In this document: positions 1-12,013 of the stretch, piece after piece
Layout of the letters: each line of letters opens with the position of its first letter
Numbering within the stretch: position 1 is the first letter of the stretch
Assembly: GCA_033977485.1 (NCBI GenBank)
Contig: CM066988.1
Location: forward strand, 1,309,501-1,373,500
Direction of reading: 5' to 3'
From: Hydrangea macrophylla
Taxonomy: Eukaryota; Streptophyta; Magnoliopsida; Cornales; Hydrangeaceae
DNA length: 64,000 nt
Notes under the pieces: model-generated
Seen by the model: the letters and a program-made list of their open reading frames with translations, nothing else
Told to the model about the DNA's origin: nothing
Database searches by the model: none
Program-made: the position numbers and the translations under genes

Positions 1-196
1 GGCCACTATAAGTGGACCAGACCAGCAGGCTCTGAAAGAATACGCATCAGCAATGCATTTCAATTTGGACAATACGCTACATGATTGGCTTCAAGCCAAT
101 TCATAGCAAACATCCACAATTGTGAAACCATTTATGGACATGATGCAGAAGATGGGAGACCAAATTACCAAGAGCATTGACCGGCAAATGTAATAA

Positions 197-2255
197 ATGA
201 TTGAAAATTTTGGTCTAGTGTCTTCTTTGAAAGGCAGCGCCCAAAAAGAGTCTGTGCAGATTCCTATAAATCAGGCTCCACATTTGAATTATGGGAATGT
301 GAAGGTTCTAGCCCGGCCTACAGTGCCTGAATTTTTAACTCATCCTGGATTAGGCATGTTTGACCACACATTGAGTTCCAGTAACCAACAAAGTCTGGTA
401 GGAAAAAATCTGGGGCCTACGGGTGTTCAACGGCCACTGAATGGTCCTAACACAAATATTAGCCCTAAATTCCTAGTTGGACAAATGATGGTTCCAGTCC
501 ATCAGATTGGTTCTTATAAGGGTTCTTACCCACATGTGATATTTCTTCCATGGGAGGGTTCTCAACTCAATCACTGATACTAAACACAAGTGCATTTGTC
601 TAACCAGGGACACACTTAGTAAGTTCATCCCAAGCGCATACCTATCAGCCTGGGGGGTGTTATAAGCCAACAGGGTAGACTGGGGGGCAGCAAGATTCTG
701 TAATACAGACTGGGGCCAGCAACACTTTGCAGTGCAAACTGGGGATAGCTTAGGCCATCATTGAGGCACAATGGAGGATACCAGCAACCAATAGCGCCAA
801 TTGGAGTTCAATATCTGCCACCTATAATGCAAATGGAATTCCTGATTTTCTAATCCATCAGCCTGCTAGAAATGAGGTTGACGAAAACCCGTTCGTGGCT
901 GAAGCGCATATCAATATGGTATTGGCTGATTTTACCAACATGACAAAGCCACTTAAACAATAATGGTGGATTAAAAGTGCTTCTACAACAGAGAGGGTGA
1001 AAAGTAATATTTCAAGGCCAAAAGGTCAATCTAGAAGCCTCAATCCAGAGGCACCGCCATTCGAGACCACGACTGGAGTGTATTACCATGCTCCTAATCC
1101 TTATGAATCATACATTATGACAACAAAGCCTTTACATGAATTAGCAGAGGCCAGCAAATAGCCAGTTCTCTGTATCAATTGCGTAGAGAGGTTGGCAATA
1201 CCGCTCTAGAAACAGGATGATGATATTGGAGGAGCCCTTAGAAAATAAAGTAATCAGAGTAGGGTGGTCCAATGACCAAGAGGTTTTCAGGTCACACTGA
1301 ATAAGAATAGGCCAGATAAGTGTAAAGAGGTGATGATGCCCCAAACAAGTAGGCAAGGCAAGCCAAAGAGACAGAGGAATCGTCATTCACGAACTCAAGT
1401 CAAAGGCTCAAGCAGTCAAGGGCAAAAAAGAGATTTGGAGCCAGCCACATATCCTAATACCAAGTCGAGAATGGTGTTACCATCTGTACCACAAGATGGG
1501 CGTTGGGTGTACGTCCAGCATCCTAAGTTTCCTCAGCACCAGGACTCGTCATTTTTAACTCGAACCCAAAAAAGGCGCATGTTATAGAAAGGGCTACTCA
1601 GATGAAAAAGCAACCATTTATTCGAAGATTTGAAAGTAGGTCTAACTAATGGGTTCGCAAAATTGATGAAAACCTGAGGAATTAGGATGAAATCAAGACA
1701 AACAGTGGCCTTAATGAAGTGGGGGATGATTTGTCAGAGTTTAATAAACTGGCGACCATAAAATAGATGGATTTCCAGCCCATTAAAAACAATAGCCCTG
1801 ATCAGTTTGAGTCTGGAAATTTGGATCAGGATGATGAGAATCCCTCAAGAGGACAGACCAAGACTGAAGACGAGCAATCGGTAACCCTTTCAAGCTCTGA
1901 CCACTCAGAAGATGAAGACAACCTTGCCCAATATGAGTTAGGGAACTTGTCTCAAGATGATGAAACTCTTATGAGCGATCAAATCCAAACTGAGGCTAAA
2001 CAAACAGTTGATTTCCTAGATTCAAGCTAGTCAGAAAGTGTAAACATGGAACAAGATGTGGCCTTCCAGATAGGTCGATCATTATTATCCTTCTACGACA
2101 ACATGGTGTATACAATGCCACAAGATTTCATGTTTCATGATGGCCAGCCTGATGGTTTAGAAGGAGACGTTAATGATGATTCAGAGCCTATGGTGTGCAT
2201 CACGGAGGAAGCTCTAGCACTGAGATCCTTTGTTCATAATGTTCTAATTTTATAA
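197..2255 (+). pseudogene. gag and gag-protease spacer remnant of the Tat-lineage element
   Basis: Several short open stretches on the + strand (197-577, 1330-1587, 1767-2030, 2046-2255) are separated by stops and lie where gag and the acidic gag-protease spacer should be. The 1767-2255 part is rich in Asp and Glu with short repeats around QDDE, like the acidic linkers between gag and protease in long gypsy polyproteins. I cannot recognise a capsid domain or zinc knuckle. Around 648-748 a G-rich word (AGACTGGGG) recurs about four times at roughly 30-bp spacing. The assignment rests mainly on position, upstream of a clear protease. Confidence 0.5.
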
Positions 2256-2279
2256 TCAAAACAGAAAATGGCTATTGTG

Positions 2280-2680
2280 TTTGATAAGCCAAATACTAGA
2301 ATGTCCAAACACTTGAAATCGTTGTATGTGAAGGCCAATTTTAACGGTGTACCTGTGTCCAAAGTACTAGTAGACAATGGAGCCTCTGTTAACTTGTTGC
2401 CCTCACATATGCTTAAAAAATTATAGAAAACCAGTGAAGATTTAATAGATGCCAATGTGGCCATAGTGAGGTATTCTGGGGCATCAGTCCAGCCAAAGGG
2501 TGTACTCCCAGTCAGAGTGTCCATTAGAAGCAGGAATGCCTTAACAACATTCTTTGTGGTAAATACTACTTCTCATTATAATGCTTTGCTTGGTCGTGAT
2601 TGGATTTACACTGCGTGGTGTGTGCCATCTACTTTGCACTAGTGTTTGATTTTTTGGAATGAAGAAGAAGATGAGAAATC
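2280..2680 (+). pseudogene. Aspartic protease domain remnant (Tat-lineage pol)
   Basis: The + strand encodes the retropepsin-like active-site block LVDNGASVNLLP around 2365-2405 and the later block ALLGRDWI around 2583-2606, the two conserved halves of a Ty3/gypsy protease. The catalytic triplet is Asp-Asn-Gly, as in the younger element of this window, rather than the usual Asp-Thr/Ser-Gly. An in-frame TAG at 2425 breaks the frame between the halves and another stop follows at 2641. In an intact element this enzyme would cut the Gag-Pol polyprotein in the virus-like particle. Here it is dead. Confidence 0.75.
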
Positions 2681-3138
2681 GTCAAAGCTGATAAGAAACC
2701 ATTTCTAGTAGAGGCTCATCTGGCTGAAGCTAAATTCTATGACATAGAAGTAGCACCATTGCGGTTTCGGGGAATTGACAAGAATGGCGTCCTAAGGGGA
2801 TCGTTCCCACAATAAGTGAAGGTTGCCATGAATATACTGAAACTGTCAATATAATTTAATGGAAGAACATAACATTGAGGTTTATCTTGACGTCATGCGC
2901 CAAATTCAGGATGATGTGCAGGCATAAGTCCAAAAATTAGTGTGTCTAGCAGATTTTGTGAAGGAAGAGACTGATCAAGATGTAATAGACCACATTCAAG
3001 AGTCTAAAATACCACAGGCCCCATCCAAGTTGGACGATGGTAAGGCCGAGGTCCAAGATCCGTTAGAAGAAGTTAACTTGGGGGCTAGATGGTCAGAGAA
3101 TAACATTCATAAGTCAACTCCTTCTAACGGATTTTAAG

Positions 3139-4438
3139 GAAAAATTGCTTGATTTGTTGATCCAATATCAAGAGTGTTGTGCCTGGGATTATCATAAAAT
3201 GCCTGGGTTGGATAGAAGTCTGGTGGAACATCAACTCCTAATAAAGCCAGGATATAGTCCTTACAAGCAAACCCCAAGAAGAATGGCAAGTGAGATTATC
3301 CTAAAAGTCAAGGAAGAAGTGGAGCGATTATTGAAGGCAGGATTCATCTGTACAACAAGGTATGTTGATTGGCTTTCAAATATTGTTCCCATTATGAAAA
3401 AAAAATGAAAAATTACGAATATGCATAGACTTTAGAGATCTCAATAAAGCCACTCTAAAAGACGAGTATCCTATGCCCATTACGGATATGTTGGTGGATT
3501 CTGCATATGGGCATGAGATCCTCAACTTTATGGATGGACACTCTGGCCATAACTAAATTTTTATAGCCAGAGATGACGTTGGAAAAACAGTATTTTGATG
3601 TCCAGGGGCAATTGGAACATTTGAATGGGTGGTGATGCCATTTGGATTGAAAAATGTTGGGGCAACTTACCAACGAGCAATGAATGCCATATTCCACGAC
3701 ATGATTGGAAAATGGATGGAAGTCTATATAGATGACGTGCTAGTAAAATCAACTTTTGATGACCACATAAAGTTTTTGACAAAAAGTTTTGAAAGAATGA
3801 GATGCCATCAATTAAAAATGAACCCTTTAAAATGTGCATTTGGTGTCTCAGCAGGAAATTTTTTGGGTTTTCTAGTTCATCAAAGGGGAATCAAAGTTGC
3901 TAAAAATAAAGCTAAAGTCATCATAGAGGCTAAACCACTAGCCAACAAGAAACAATTATAGAGATTGCTTGGCCAAATTAATTTTCTGTGCCCCTTTATC
4001 TCTAACTGTGCAGGCAAGACTAAGGTTTTTTGTCCACTGTTAAAATTGAAGGCTGAGGAAGAATTCATATGGAGACAGGAGCATCAGCTCGCTTTTGAGC
4101 AAATCAAGGGATATCTTGCCAAGCCGCCGGTCTTAGTTTCTCCTAAGCCAAACGAGCCTTTAAGATTGTTTGTTTCAGCTTCTAATGATTCAATTGGAAG
4201 TCTGCTGGTTCAAATTAATAATAGAGGCATAGAACATGCGGCTTATTATTTAATCCGTATTCTGACTGATGTAGAACAAAGATATACATCAATTGAAAAG
4301 TTATGTTTGGCTTTGTTCTTTTCTTGTATTAAGTTAAGATATTATATGATGCCTGTAATAGTAGAAGTCATGTGCAAGACTGATGTTATTAAATACATGT
4401 TGTCAAGACCAATTATCACTAGAAAAGTGGCAAAATGA
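3139..4438 (+). pseudogene. Reverse transcriptase and RNase H remnant (Tat-lineage pol)
   Basis: The translated sequence shows the RT fingers (SNIVPIMKK, then ICIDFRDLNKAT after a frameshift near 3407), motif A as FMDGHSGHN, VMPFGLKNVGATYQRA at 3630-3690 and the catalytic YIDD box near 3725-3736. The connection and first RNase H follow, with QLAFEQIKGYLAKPPVL and TSIEKLCLALFF. Stops interrupt the frame around 3556, 3596, 3959 and 4436. RT would copy element RNA to cDNA. The many lesions spread evenly over the domain indicate long neutral decay. Confidence 0.85.
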
Positions 4439-4450
4439 TCCTTAACATTA

Positions 4451-5229
4451 TTGGAATTTCACTTGCAATATGTCCCCCAGAAAGCTATTAAGGGACAAGT
4501 CCTGGCTGATTTCTTGGCTGATCATCCTTGCCTGGATGTAAGTCCTGAAATCCTGAAAGGGGTTGAAATTGGATACATATCTATTACCCTATGGGTATTA
4601 TGGTTCGATGGATCCAGTACTGAAGAGTCAGCAAGGGCAGGGATCATCCTTACATCCCCATGTGGGAAAAAGACACAATTTTCATTTAAATTCGATTTTA
4701 AATGTTCCATCAGGCTGAATACGAGGCCGTGATCATTGGCCTTAAAATTTTATACAAAATGAAGGCCACGGTTGTGAAATTGGTTGGAGATTCTCAATTA
4801 GTAATCAATCAGCTAGGGGAAAAATATAAAGTGCATAATACCATTTTAGAAAGGTATCATACAATTACAATAAGGCTGATAGACAATTTTTCTGAGTCAG
4901 CAGTGCAATATGTGCCAAAAGAAGAAAATGAAGAGGCCAACGAATTGGCTCAGATTGCTTCAGGACTTAAGATCCCAATAAACATCTTCCAAAGGATGAT
5001 TACGGTTGAAAAAAGATCTAAGTCGTCAATTATAGAGGAGGACATTGAGTATGCTATGCCCTTTCAGGCTGATGAGGATGATTGGAGGGAACCAATCATT
5101 AAGTTTTTAGAGAATCCTAATATGCATACTGATATCAAGATCAGAAGGAAAGCGGTGCACTACTTCCTGATTGATGGTGAGTTATTTAAAAAAATCGGTG
5201 AAAGATTCAGCGTTGCAATGTCCCAATAA
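4451..5229 (+). pseudogene. Second, archaeal-type RNase H domain remnant (Tat hallmark)
   Basis: After a short tether (LADFLADHP, 4517-4543) the frame shows WFDGSSTEESARAGIIL with the first catalytic Asp, then a frameshift near 4700, then QAEYEAVIIGL with the catalytic Glu, LVGDSQLVINQL with the next Asp, and ENEEANELAQIAS at the end. This is the RVT_3-like RNase H that Tat/Ogre elements carry in addition to the ordinary one. The last metal-ligand position reads Asn-Glu rather than the usual Ala-Asp, one more sign of decay. It sits directly before the integrase, as expected for the clade. Confidence 0.8.
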
Positions 5230-6329
5230 AATAAAAGTATTCAGACTGATGAAGCAAGTACGTAGTGGATTGTATGGGGCTCATCAGGCTGGGATAAAAA
5301 TGAGATGGTTAATAAGGAGATATAATTATTATTAGCCTACCATTTTGAAGGATTATATCAACTTTGCCAAGGGTTGTCAGGCTTGTCAGAGACATAGGCC
5401 AATTCAACATGTGCCCGCTGTCAACCTTCAGTCCATTATTAAACCATGGCCATTTCGAGGATGGGCGATGGACATGATTGGAAAGATCAGTCCACCTTTA
5501 TCAAAAAACCATGCATATATTCTAGTGGTTACTAATTATTTTACCAAGTGGGTAGAGGCTATTCCGCTTAAATCAGTCAGTCAGAATGAAGTGATTAAGT
5601 GCATTAAGGAAAATATCATTCATAGGTTTGGATTACCACATAACCATCACGGCTGATCAAGGTACTCCTTTTACTAGAGATGATATGCTAGAATTTACCC
5701 TTGAGTATTGTTTTACTATTCTCAATTCAACCCCATATTATGCCCAAGCCAATGGACAAGCAGAATCAACCAACAAAATCCTCAAGCTAAATATTCAAAA
5801 AATGGTTGACAATAATCCTAGAATTTGGCATGAGTTACTTTCTGAAGTTTTATGGGCCTACATAACTTCAAAAAGATCAAGCACCGGCACTACACCATTT
5901 GCACTTACTTATGGTCATGATATCGTGCTACCTATGGAGTTGGCAGTTAAGTCTTTGAGAGTTTCTAAGCAAAATGATTTAGATATAGATGAGTACAATC
6001 AAGCTATGCTGAAGGAACTAGAAGATCTCGATGAGGTAAGGCTTTTGACTCTAGACCATATCAAGCTGCAAAAACATAGAGCCGAGAAGGCTTATAACAA
6101 AAAGGTAAGAGCCAAATCTTTCTCTATGGGAGAATTAGTTATGAAGGTTATCCTGCCATTAGGACTCAAAGACCAGAGATTAGGGAAGTGGTCTCCTAAT
6201 TGGGAAGGGCCCTTTGAAATCTACGAAGTGCTAAAAGGGGGGGCCTACCACTTCAGAAACTTGGATGGGCAAGTACACAACAAGCTTATAAATGGAAAAT
6301 ACTTAAAGAAATATAAGCCCTGTATGTAG
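5230..6329 (+). pseudogene. Integrase remnant (Tat-lineage pol)
   Basis: The zinc-binding C-x2-C survives as CQACQRHRP near 5378. The catalytic core shows Asp in WAMDMIGKI, Asp in TADQGTPF and Glu in NGQAESTNK, so the D,D,E residues are still readable. A frameshift lies between the first and second Asp, around 5630-5656. The second segment, 5628-6329, stays open and ends with the GPF/Y module KWSPNWEGPFEIY and a stop after KKYKPCM. No chromodomain follows, which fits Tat and excludes the chromovirus branch. Confidence 0.85.
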
Positions 6330-6629
6330 GAGTCATATCTACGTAAGTTAGAGCAAGAAGTTGAGAATACCCAGGATGTTAGGGTTATTCCCGATCAGCC
6401 TGAAAATTTGGATAACAGGAGTATTCAAACTCAGACTGATGAAATTGAGTAGAAACTGAAAAATATAGTGAAACATGGCGTACAGGTGCATAAACTAATG
6501 TATGATTATGAGCATGCCATAAGGAAGCCAAACATGGCTACATAGAGAAAAATCAAATAGTCTTGGCCCCGTGGCCATTCAGTGCAAAAATAAAGTTTAA
6601 AAAAAACACAAAGTTCTAAAAAGAAAAGG
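6330..6629 (+). other. Spacer between pol and the antisense gene
   Basis: About 300 bp downstream of the integrase stop. The + strand reads as a decayed hydrophilic extension up to a TAG near 6450. The end of the spacer is A-rich. The antisense PMD frame ends at 6630, so the sense pol unit and the antisense unit converge tail to tail here. I see no separate gene. Confidence 0.4.
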
Positions 6630-7009
6630 TCATGGAAAAAAGGGAGCCAGAAGGACCGAAGCTTGAGTCCACTGCTCATCAATTTGAGACAAGGCAGTGT
6701 CCGCAGTCTTTTGAATGGTCAACCATGATTCCTCTTGAGCATCCAAAGTCAAGATCTCATCAGTCAGTTGATCAAGTTGCTCTGGAATCTTTTCCAAGTG
6801 AGCCTGTTGGGTTGCATAATCAGCTTCCATCTTGGCAAGAGTAGCCCTTAGTTTCTTGATCTCTTCCAAAAGCAAGGCAAAACTCTCCATCGCCATCTCC
6901 GCAGTGCTAGCCAATTGAATGCATTGGTTGGTTACTTCTTCTCTTTTCTCAAAGAACTCCTTCACGTCAGCCAATTTTTGGGTTGCCTCAACCATGTTGC
7001 TAGCAATCT

Positions 7010-8055
7010 TCTTAAATTATTGTAAGAAAGTGTATGGCAAAAAATGTTCTTATGCACAAGCGTGCCAAGAAAACGTATTGTTTGCCAACAAACGTCCTCT
7101 AAGTATGAATAAATTGATCAGGCAATTTGGAAAGTAGAGAAAAAAGACTTTCCTTTGGATTCTCGGTGCTTTGACAGAATCAAAGACTTAAACATGTAAT
7201 AGAAATCTCACTAAAGAAGTAAATGCCCAAAAGACAATATTTTTCATTAAGCACAAGAACGGTTACAAGAGATTGGAGTGGTAATCGCGCCTCTAATTAT
7301 AGAAACAAGAAGGGGAACACACGCCTTCTTAGAGTTTGGAGTGGCAAAGCTTGCCTCCAAATTACAACACAAAGAAGAAGGGGATAACGCGCCTTCTCTT
7401 ACAACTGTGGAAGAACTACATTAAAATCTACTCCTAAGATAGCAAAAAGGAAATACAAGATAAAATGCTTAGAGCATGTAGTTTGTTTGATCGTTGATGA
7501 TGGCTTCTTCTTCATTCTCTCTTGTATTTATAGGTAACATGGTGAATTGAATTAATTGCGTAACTGCCACTGCATTTTAGACTGATTACTGCATTCTAGG
7601 CTGATCACTACATAACTGCCAATGCATTTTAGACTGATCATTGCATAACTGCCACTGCATTTCAGACTGATCACGTCACTTCAGGCTGATGATGTGGCTG
7701 CTGAACATGATGTGGTTATTTAGATATAATAACCTCTTATATAACTGCCTATGATGTGTTAGTTTATGGGTGGTTATTTCCCACTAAGCCATGTAAATAA
7801 TGGCCATGTGCTAATATAACTCCACTACCATGTAACCTCCATTCTCCACTACTTTGTAACCGCCATACTCCACTAAATAGCAGTTTTTCTACTTATTTGT
7901 TACTGTTTTAACACACATGGTAGATTTTGTATGCACGTGTGGCAAACATGGGCCCTTGGCGGTTATTTACCATCATCCTGACTTATTCTAGTGATTAACC
8001 GCCATCATCATGAGTTTAAACCCATCATCCTAGCCAACTACAAAAATAAGCACAT
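7010..8055 (-). mobile_element. LTR-like insertion splitting the antisense PMD pseudogene
   Basis: This block has no coding potential and separates two parts of one antisense protein. On the - strand it contains a TATA-like CTATAAATACAAG near 7530-7540 with a pyrimidine/purine-poor leader behind it. It ends near 7040-7065 in TTGGCACGCTTG, which resembles the first bases after Tat 5' LTRs. I read it as a solo LTR or a truncated LTR of a related element. No convincing TG/CA ends with matching target duplications were found, so the limits are approximate. Confidence 0.4.
7565..7690 (-). repeat. Short tandem repeat with AGACTGATCA words
   Basis: About four degenerate units of roughly 35 bp alternate TGCATTTTAGACTGATCA-like and GCATAACTGCCACT-like segments. 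The array lies upstream of the TATA-like box of the LTR-like insertion on the - strand, the position of U3 enhancer repeats in many LTRs. No protein is encoded. Confidence 0.55.
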
Positions 8056-11000
8056 GTCACATTCTCCTCTTGTGACCATATCCTCTATGGGCCCATACCA
8101 TGGAATTTATTTTGTGGTGCAAACAGAAAGAGACTGACGGAGAGGAAGAGGAAGAACCAGCAAAATCTTTGGAAAGCAGAGAGACAGCATTCTCAATGGC
8201 CGCCTGTTGTCCCATGGCATTTCTGAAAGTAACATAACGTAAAGAAGCCAAAAGGTTCTTTGCTTGAAGTTCAGCTTCTGTGCGAGCTGTAGTGGATTTT
8301 GTTAAGCTTGGCTACGAAGGCAAGGAAGTAGAACCAAGCCTTTAAGCAAGAGCTTGCCTGAGGTTCTGAGCTCGAAGACGAAGATCCTTAATGTGAGTTA
8401 ATAACTGGGAATCTGAAGAAGTACGACTCACTGAAGCAGAGAAACTGAACCCTATTTTCAAAGAAGGAGGTTGAGGAAAAAGAGTCTTCAAGCACTGAGT
8501 GATTTTGGGAAGAACACTCGGGTCATCAACCATGTCTTTTGAGACACCAGTTTTGCTTTGGCCAGTGAGAGGGGAAGCCTTGGCAAGGGAAGGATTTTTT
8601 AAAGAAGCCGGGGAGAGCTCTGTTGTTTTCACAATCTCTGATTCTTGATTAGAGTCAGGAGAAAGCTGTGAGCTGCTCAATGCCAGTTTTTTGGCCATCT
8701 TCGGAGCATCCTGCCGTAGAGCGGACTCAGCCTCCTTCATATCCAGATGGATAGGATGATCAGAAGGGGTATCCTCCAAGGAATTCTTCTTCACTATCTC
8801 TGCATAATCTGAGCGCTTGATGTCCCTGGAACTACGACGAATTGGAATGGAAGGGGGAGCCTTTAGAGGAGCAACTTTCTTCTTGGGAGACACAGTGACA
8901 GCAGGGCTTAGAGAACCTTATCAAAAGAAAAGAGGCAATGAGGAGAAATGACAAAAAATCTCTTGGTATTAAGCTTTTAACGAAATTCTAGAAACCAAGG
9001 GGACAGGCTGACTGAAAAATCCAAGAAACGGCCAGGTAGCCTAATGACTGGTTGTAGGGGCGCCACCAAAGGTAGTGGGAATAGAGTGTTCAGACTGATA
9101 ACCTTCTACAGTGACCCCTATAGGCACATCAGTCTGAGCCACAGGTTCTGTAATGCCAAATTCGTCTAAGGGTGGAAAAGGGCAGGTCTTTCTGATCGAA
9201 TTCTCGATAGAAGCATAAAGTTGTTGCCAGTTTGGAGTTTTGCCATGTTTTTTTCGATACTCACGAGCCTTTTTTTCCACTCGTTCTTTTTTAGTCAAAT
9301 TCTGATGTGGCTCGCCTCAGAGATTGACTCAGAAGGCTTCAGAGGATTCCATTTTAACTTATAAAATTCTTCAAATTTGATGATGGAATCATAATCAGCT
9401 TTGGTGTCAGGATCCATACTTAGCCTTTTCTTTCTTTTGCCTGTAGTTTGAACAAGTGGAGGATTAATTGGTGATGATGACACCAGAGACAGTGTATTGA
9501 GCAATAATTCAAAATACCAAAGTAGCAATCAAAGTGTTCTATCCAGAAAGTGTCAAATGAAGGAGTAGACGCAGGATGAGGAGAGAATGACTAGAACTCG
9601 AATTGATCAAGGAGAAGCCTATTGAGTTCATCTACCTATTGGAGTGATTCGTATGTCTTAAAGACGATGCGAGTTAAAAGGTTTGAGTTGGCTAACAAAA
9701 AATTGGGGTAAGGGATTGCTTGAGTTAGACCAAACTGGCGTGCATGATAATTCGAAAAATAGGATTCCATAACACATTAGTTATTCCTAGAATTTTCTTT
9801 TGTCACCCTATGATGGCAGTCTCGAGAGACCAAATAGTATGCCCATAATTCAGGATGACTGCTTGGTTCGAGAAGGGAAGCTTTAAACCAGTCCGGCCCG
9901 TACAAAGGAGGGTGATGGGGCAAAAATCTGTTGGGAAAAGGAGTCCTGAGAGAGAAAAAAAACTCATGTAATTCAAAAAACTAAAGGGGCTAGAAGAGTA
10001 GGTGTTTTGGCCATAGATTGATGAGTCTGATACAGTTGTGCAAGAAGGACTGATCTCAAGAAAATACAAATGGAGCCACAATTGTAGGATCCATAAGGGA
10101 CCTCCCCAAGTGTCTAGGTTACTACTTATCAACCTGAAACAACCTCTGTAAATCTAAGCCAAGAGAAAAGGACCCAATGCCAGTACTTGGCCAGAAGCCA
10201 AAGCTAGGGCTAGGGGAAGATATGATTTTACTACCTTAAAAGTGAGGGGACAAGTCAGATATTTGTTAACCCAGAACGTAAGGAAGGCAAGATACTCCAT
10301 ATCGGTCAAAGGGCCATCATCCTTTTTGTGTTCCAGGATAAAGGATTAGTAGCTGGTGTTCTTTTTAAAACCAAAAGTAATGGGAGGAATGGAGTAAGCT
10401 TGCTGAGATAACATAGCATTGATTGGATCACCATCTGGCCTGACTTCGATCAAAGCAGCTAAGCCAAGGAGAGTAGGGGACATCATTCCACAAGGAAGAT
10501 GAAATGAGTTAGTAGAGATGGACCAAAAAGCCAAATCAGAAGAAAGAAGAGGGGTATTCATCGGTAATGGCACGGTGGTCAAAAGCATTAGGTCATAGAT
10601 GTGTTGCCTACGCCATTCATCCAACTTAAAAGGAGTAACTCTGGTTACCCAGGCCAGCCACTCTGGTAAGGGTTTCGAGGGCCAACAACGAATGTCATTA
10701 CTATTGTTCCATCTTTTCAATGGGGGGTTAGGATGTTCAGATAATAATAGACCACTACGAGGGAAGAGACTGGAAACCCGAGGAAGAACAAACTCTTGCG
10801 TAGTACTTGGGCCAAGAATAGGAGAAAGGAAGTCAGGTGAAGATTCTATTACCTACAGACTGACGCCCTCAAAAGCAGAAGCACAAAATTATTTGAGAGA
10901 TTCTTTAGCACGCGATTGAGGATCGGTGGCCATTTCCTCTGTAATTGGAGATGAAGTGGACTCTGGAAGGTTTTCAGCCATGGGGATTAAAAGCTTTAAG

Positions 11001-11377
11001 AAGAAGATGGAGGCTGAAAGAACTAGAGAAAAGGGTTTAAGTAGTTGAAGTATAGGAGGATACAGAAGGGTTTGAAGAGAGAAGCAGTTTTGAAATTGAG
11101 ACTTTCCCAATATTTGCACAGATTTCAAGTTGGAATCTCTCTAAAGATCAAGATAGAGACTGCGTAACAGTACAAAAAAAAAAGTAAATGAAGGTCAAAT
11201 TAGTGTCCTTTCACGAAAAGACTATCCCTATCTTTTAGGCGTCAACTTATCATTCCCTAAAAGATTGGCGGTTAAAAGAGTTAAAGATATGTTATAGTTC
11301 TTTTAAAGGAGGCTATGATTTGGTGGGCCAATGTTTAAATCAATAACATCCCATCAAGTTGGTTTGCTTGTGCCTTT

Positions 11378-11389
11378 ACATGAAAGGGA
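11378..11389 (+). promoter_or_regulatory. Putative polypurine tract of the degraded Tat element
   Basis: ACATGAAAGGGA immediately precedes a TG that starts TGTTGGGGGG. A purine run next to a TG LTR start is the expected plus-strand primer site. The purine run is short, so this is moderate evidence. Confidence 0.45.
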
Positions 11390-12013
11390 TGTTGGGGGGC
11401 ATTGTTTGTACCACAAAATAATATTCAAAGTGGAGCCCACCAAATCTGAGAAGGAGCAAAGCATGAAAGGCAGGCTGATGCGACATGATAGCGCCAGTAT
11501 CAAGGACTCAAGCCACGTCACTGGCAGGGCAGTTATTGGTGGTTACCCTGAGTGCAACGAGCGACACGTGTAATACAAAGCGTTAATAAGTTTTGATTTG
11601 AATGAGGCCCATTATTCCGAGATCGTGGAGATAGTGTGCAGTTTCTCAGCGTGGAAAAAGCAGTTACCATTGCCAGTACCTATTTAAATGAATGAAGCAA
11701 CAAGAGGAAGGGATCGCCGAGAGAGATCAACAACACTTAGCATTATCTTTATCTTTTATCATGTACTTTCTTTTGTCTTTAATTATCAGTTTATTTAGGA
11801 GTAGTTATGTATTTCATTTCTGATTGTGCTTCAAATGGTTTAAAGTAATTCATACTTTGTTTTCCTTCAAGCTAATTTAGTAATCTCAGTTTATCTCGCA
11901 TCCCAAGTCCTTAATCTTTGGTTAAGGCAGTTTGAACCTATTTTAGATAAATCTCGTTCCTCTATTTTTCTTAACTCGTCTGCTTCGTCAAATTGTTCAT
12001 TTCAAAGAGGACA
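11390..12013 (+). repeat. Putative 3' LTR of the degraded Tat element
   Basis: The segment starts TGTTGGGGGGCATTG after a purine run and ends GAGGACA before TTTGTCTGGCAC. It contains a TATA-like CTATTTAAATG near 11680 followed by an A/G-rich start region and a long T-rich U5, the usual LTR layout. The 5' LTR is outside the window, so identity cannot be tested here. Confidence 0.5.

Larger units (their letters stand above)
6630..10982 (-). pseudogene. Antisense plant mobile domain (PMD, aminotransferase-like) pseudogene
   Basis: Reading the - strand from an ATG at 10982, the fragments have the order of a PMD protein. FKLDEWRRQHIY, SFHLPCGMMSPTLL and ALIEVRPDGDP lie at 10346-10720, and DTWGGPLWILQLWLHLYF lies near 10110. 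These are the blocks common to retroelement-linked PMD proteins. A basic, serine-rich linker follows (8342-8893, 9041-9528) and a Glu/Gln-rich coiled coil (6630-6995) ends it. Frames are broken by stops and shifts. A plausible intron lies at about 8916-9050, with a pyrimidine-rich end and AG. An LTR-like insertion separates the coiled coil from the linker. PMD proteins (MAIN/MAIL family) act in transposon silencing and genome stability; the role of this copy is unknown. Confidence 0.7.
1..12013 (+). mobile_element. Degraded Ty3/gypsy retrotransposon, Tat lineage (5' end outside window)
   Basis: Protease, reverse transcriptase, RNase H, second RNase H and integrase follow in the usual Ty3/gypsy order on the + strand between about 2280 and 6329, all broken by stops and frameshifts. 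The second RNase H-like domain between RNase H and integrase is the hallmark of the Tat/Ogre branch. About 5 kb follow pol before a polypurine tract and a putative 3' LTR at 11390; this stretch holds an antisense PMD pseudogene. The 5' LTR is not in the window. Lineage is secure from domain content; the outer 3' boundary at 12013 is inferred from a CA end followed by a primer-site-like TTTGTCTGGCAC. Confidence 0.8.

Noticed and set aside
3139..6329. Integrated pararetrovirus as source of the RT
   Set aside because: Integrase with D,D,E, a second RNase H and LTRs place it in Ty3/gypsy; no movement or coat protein region is seen.
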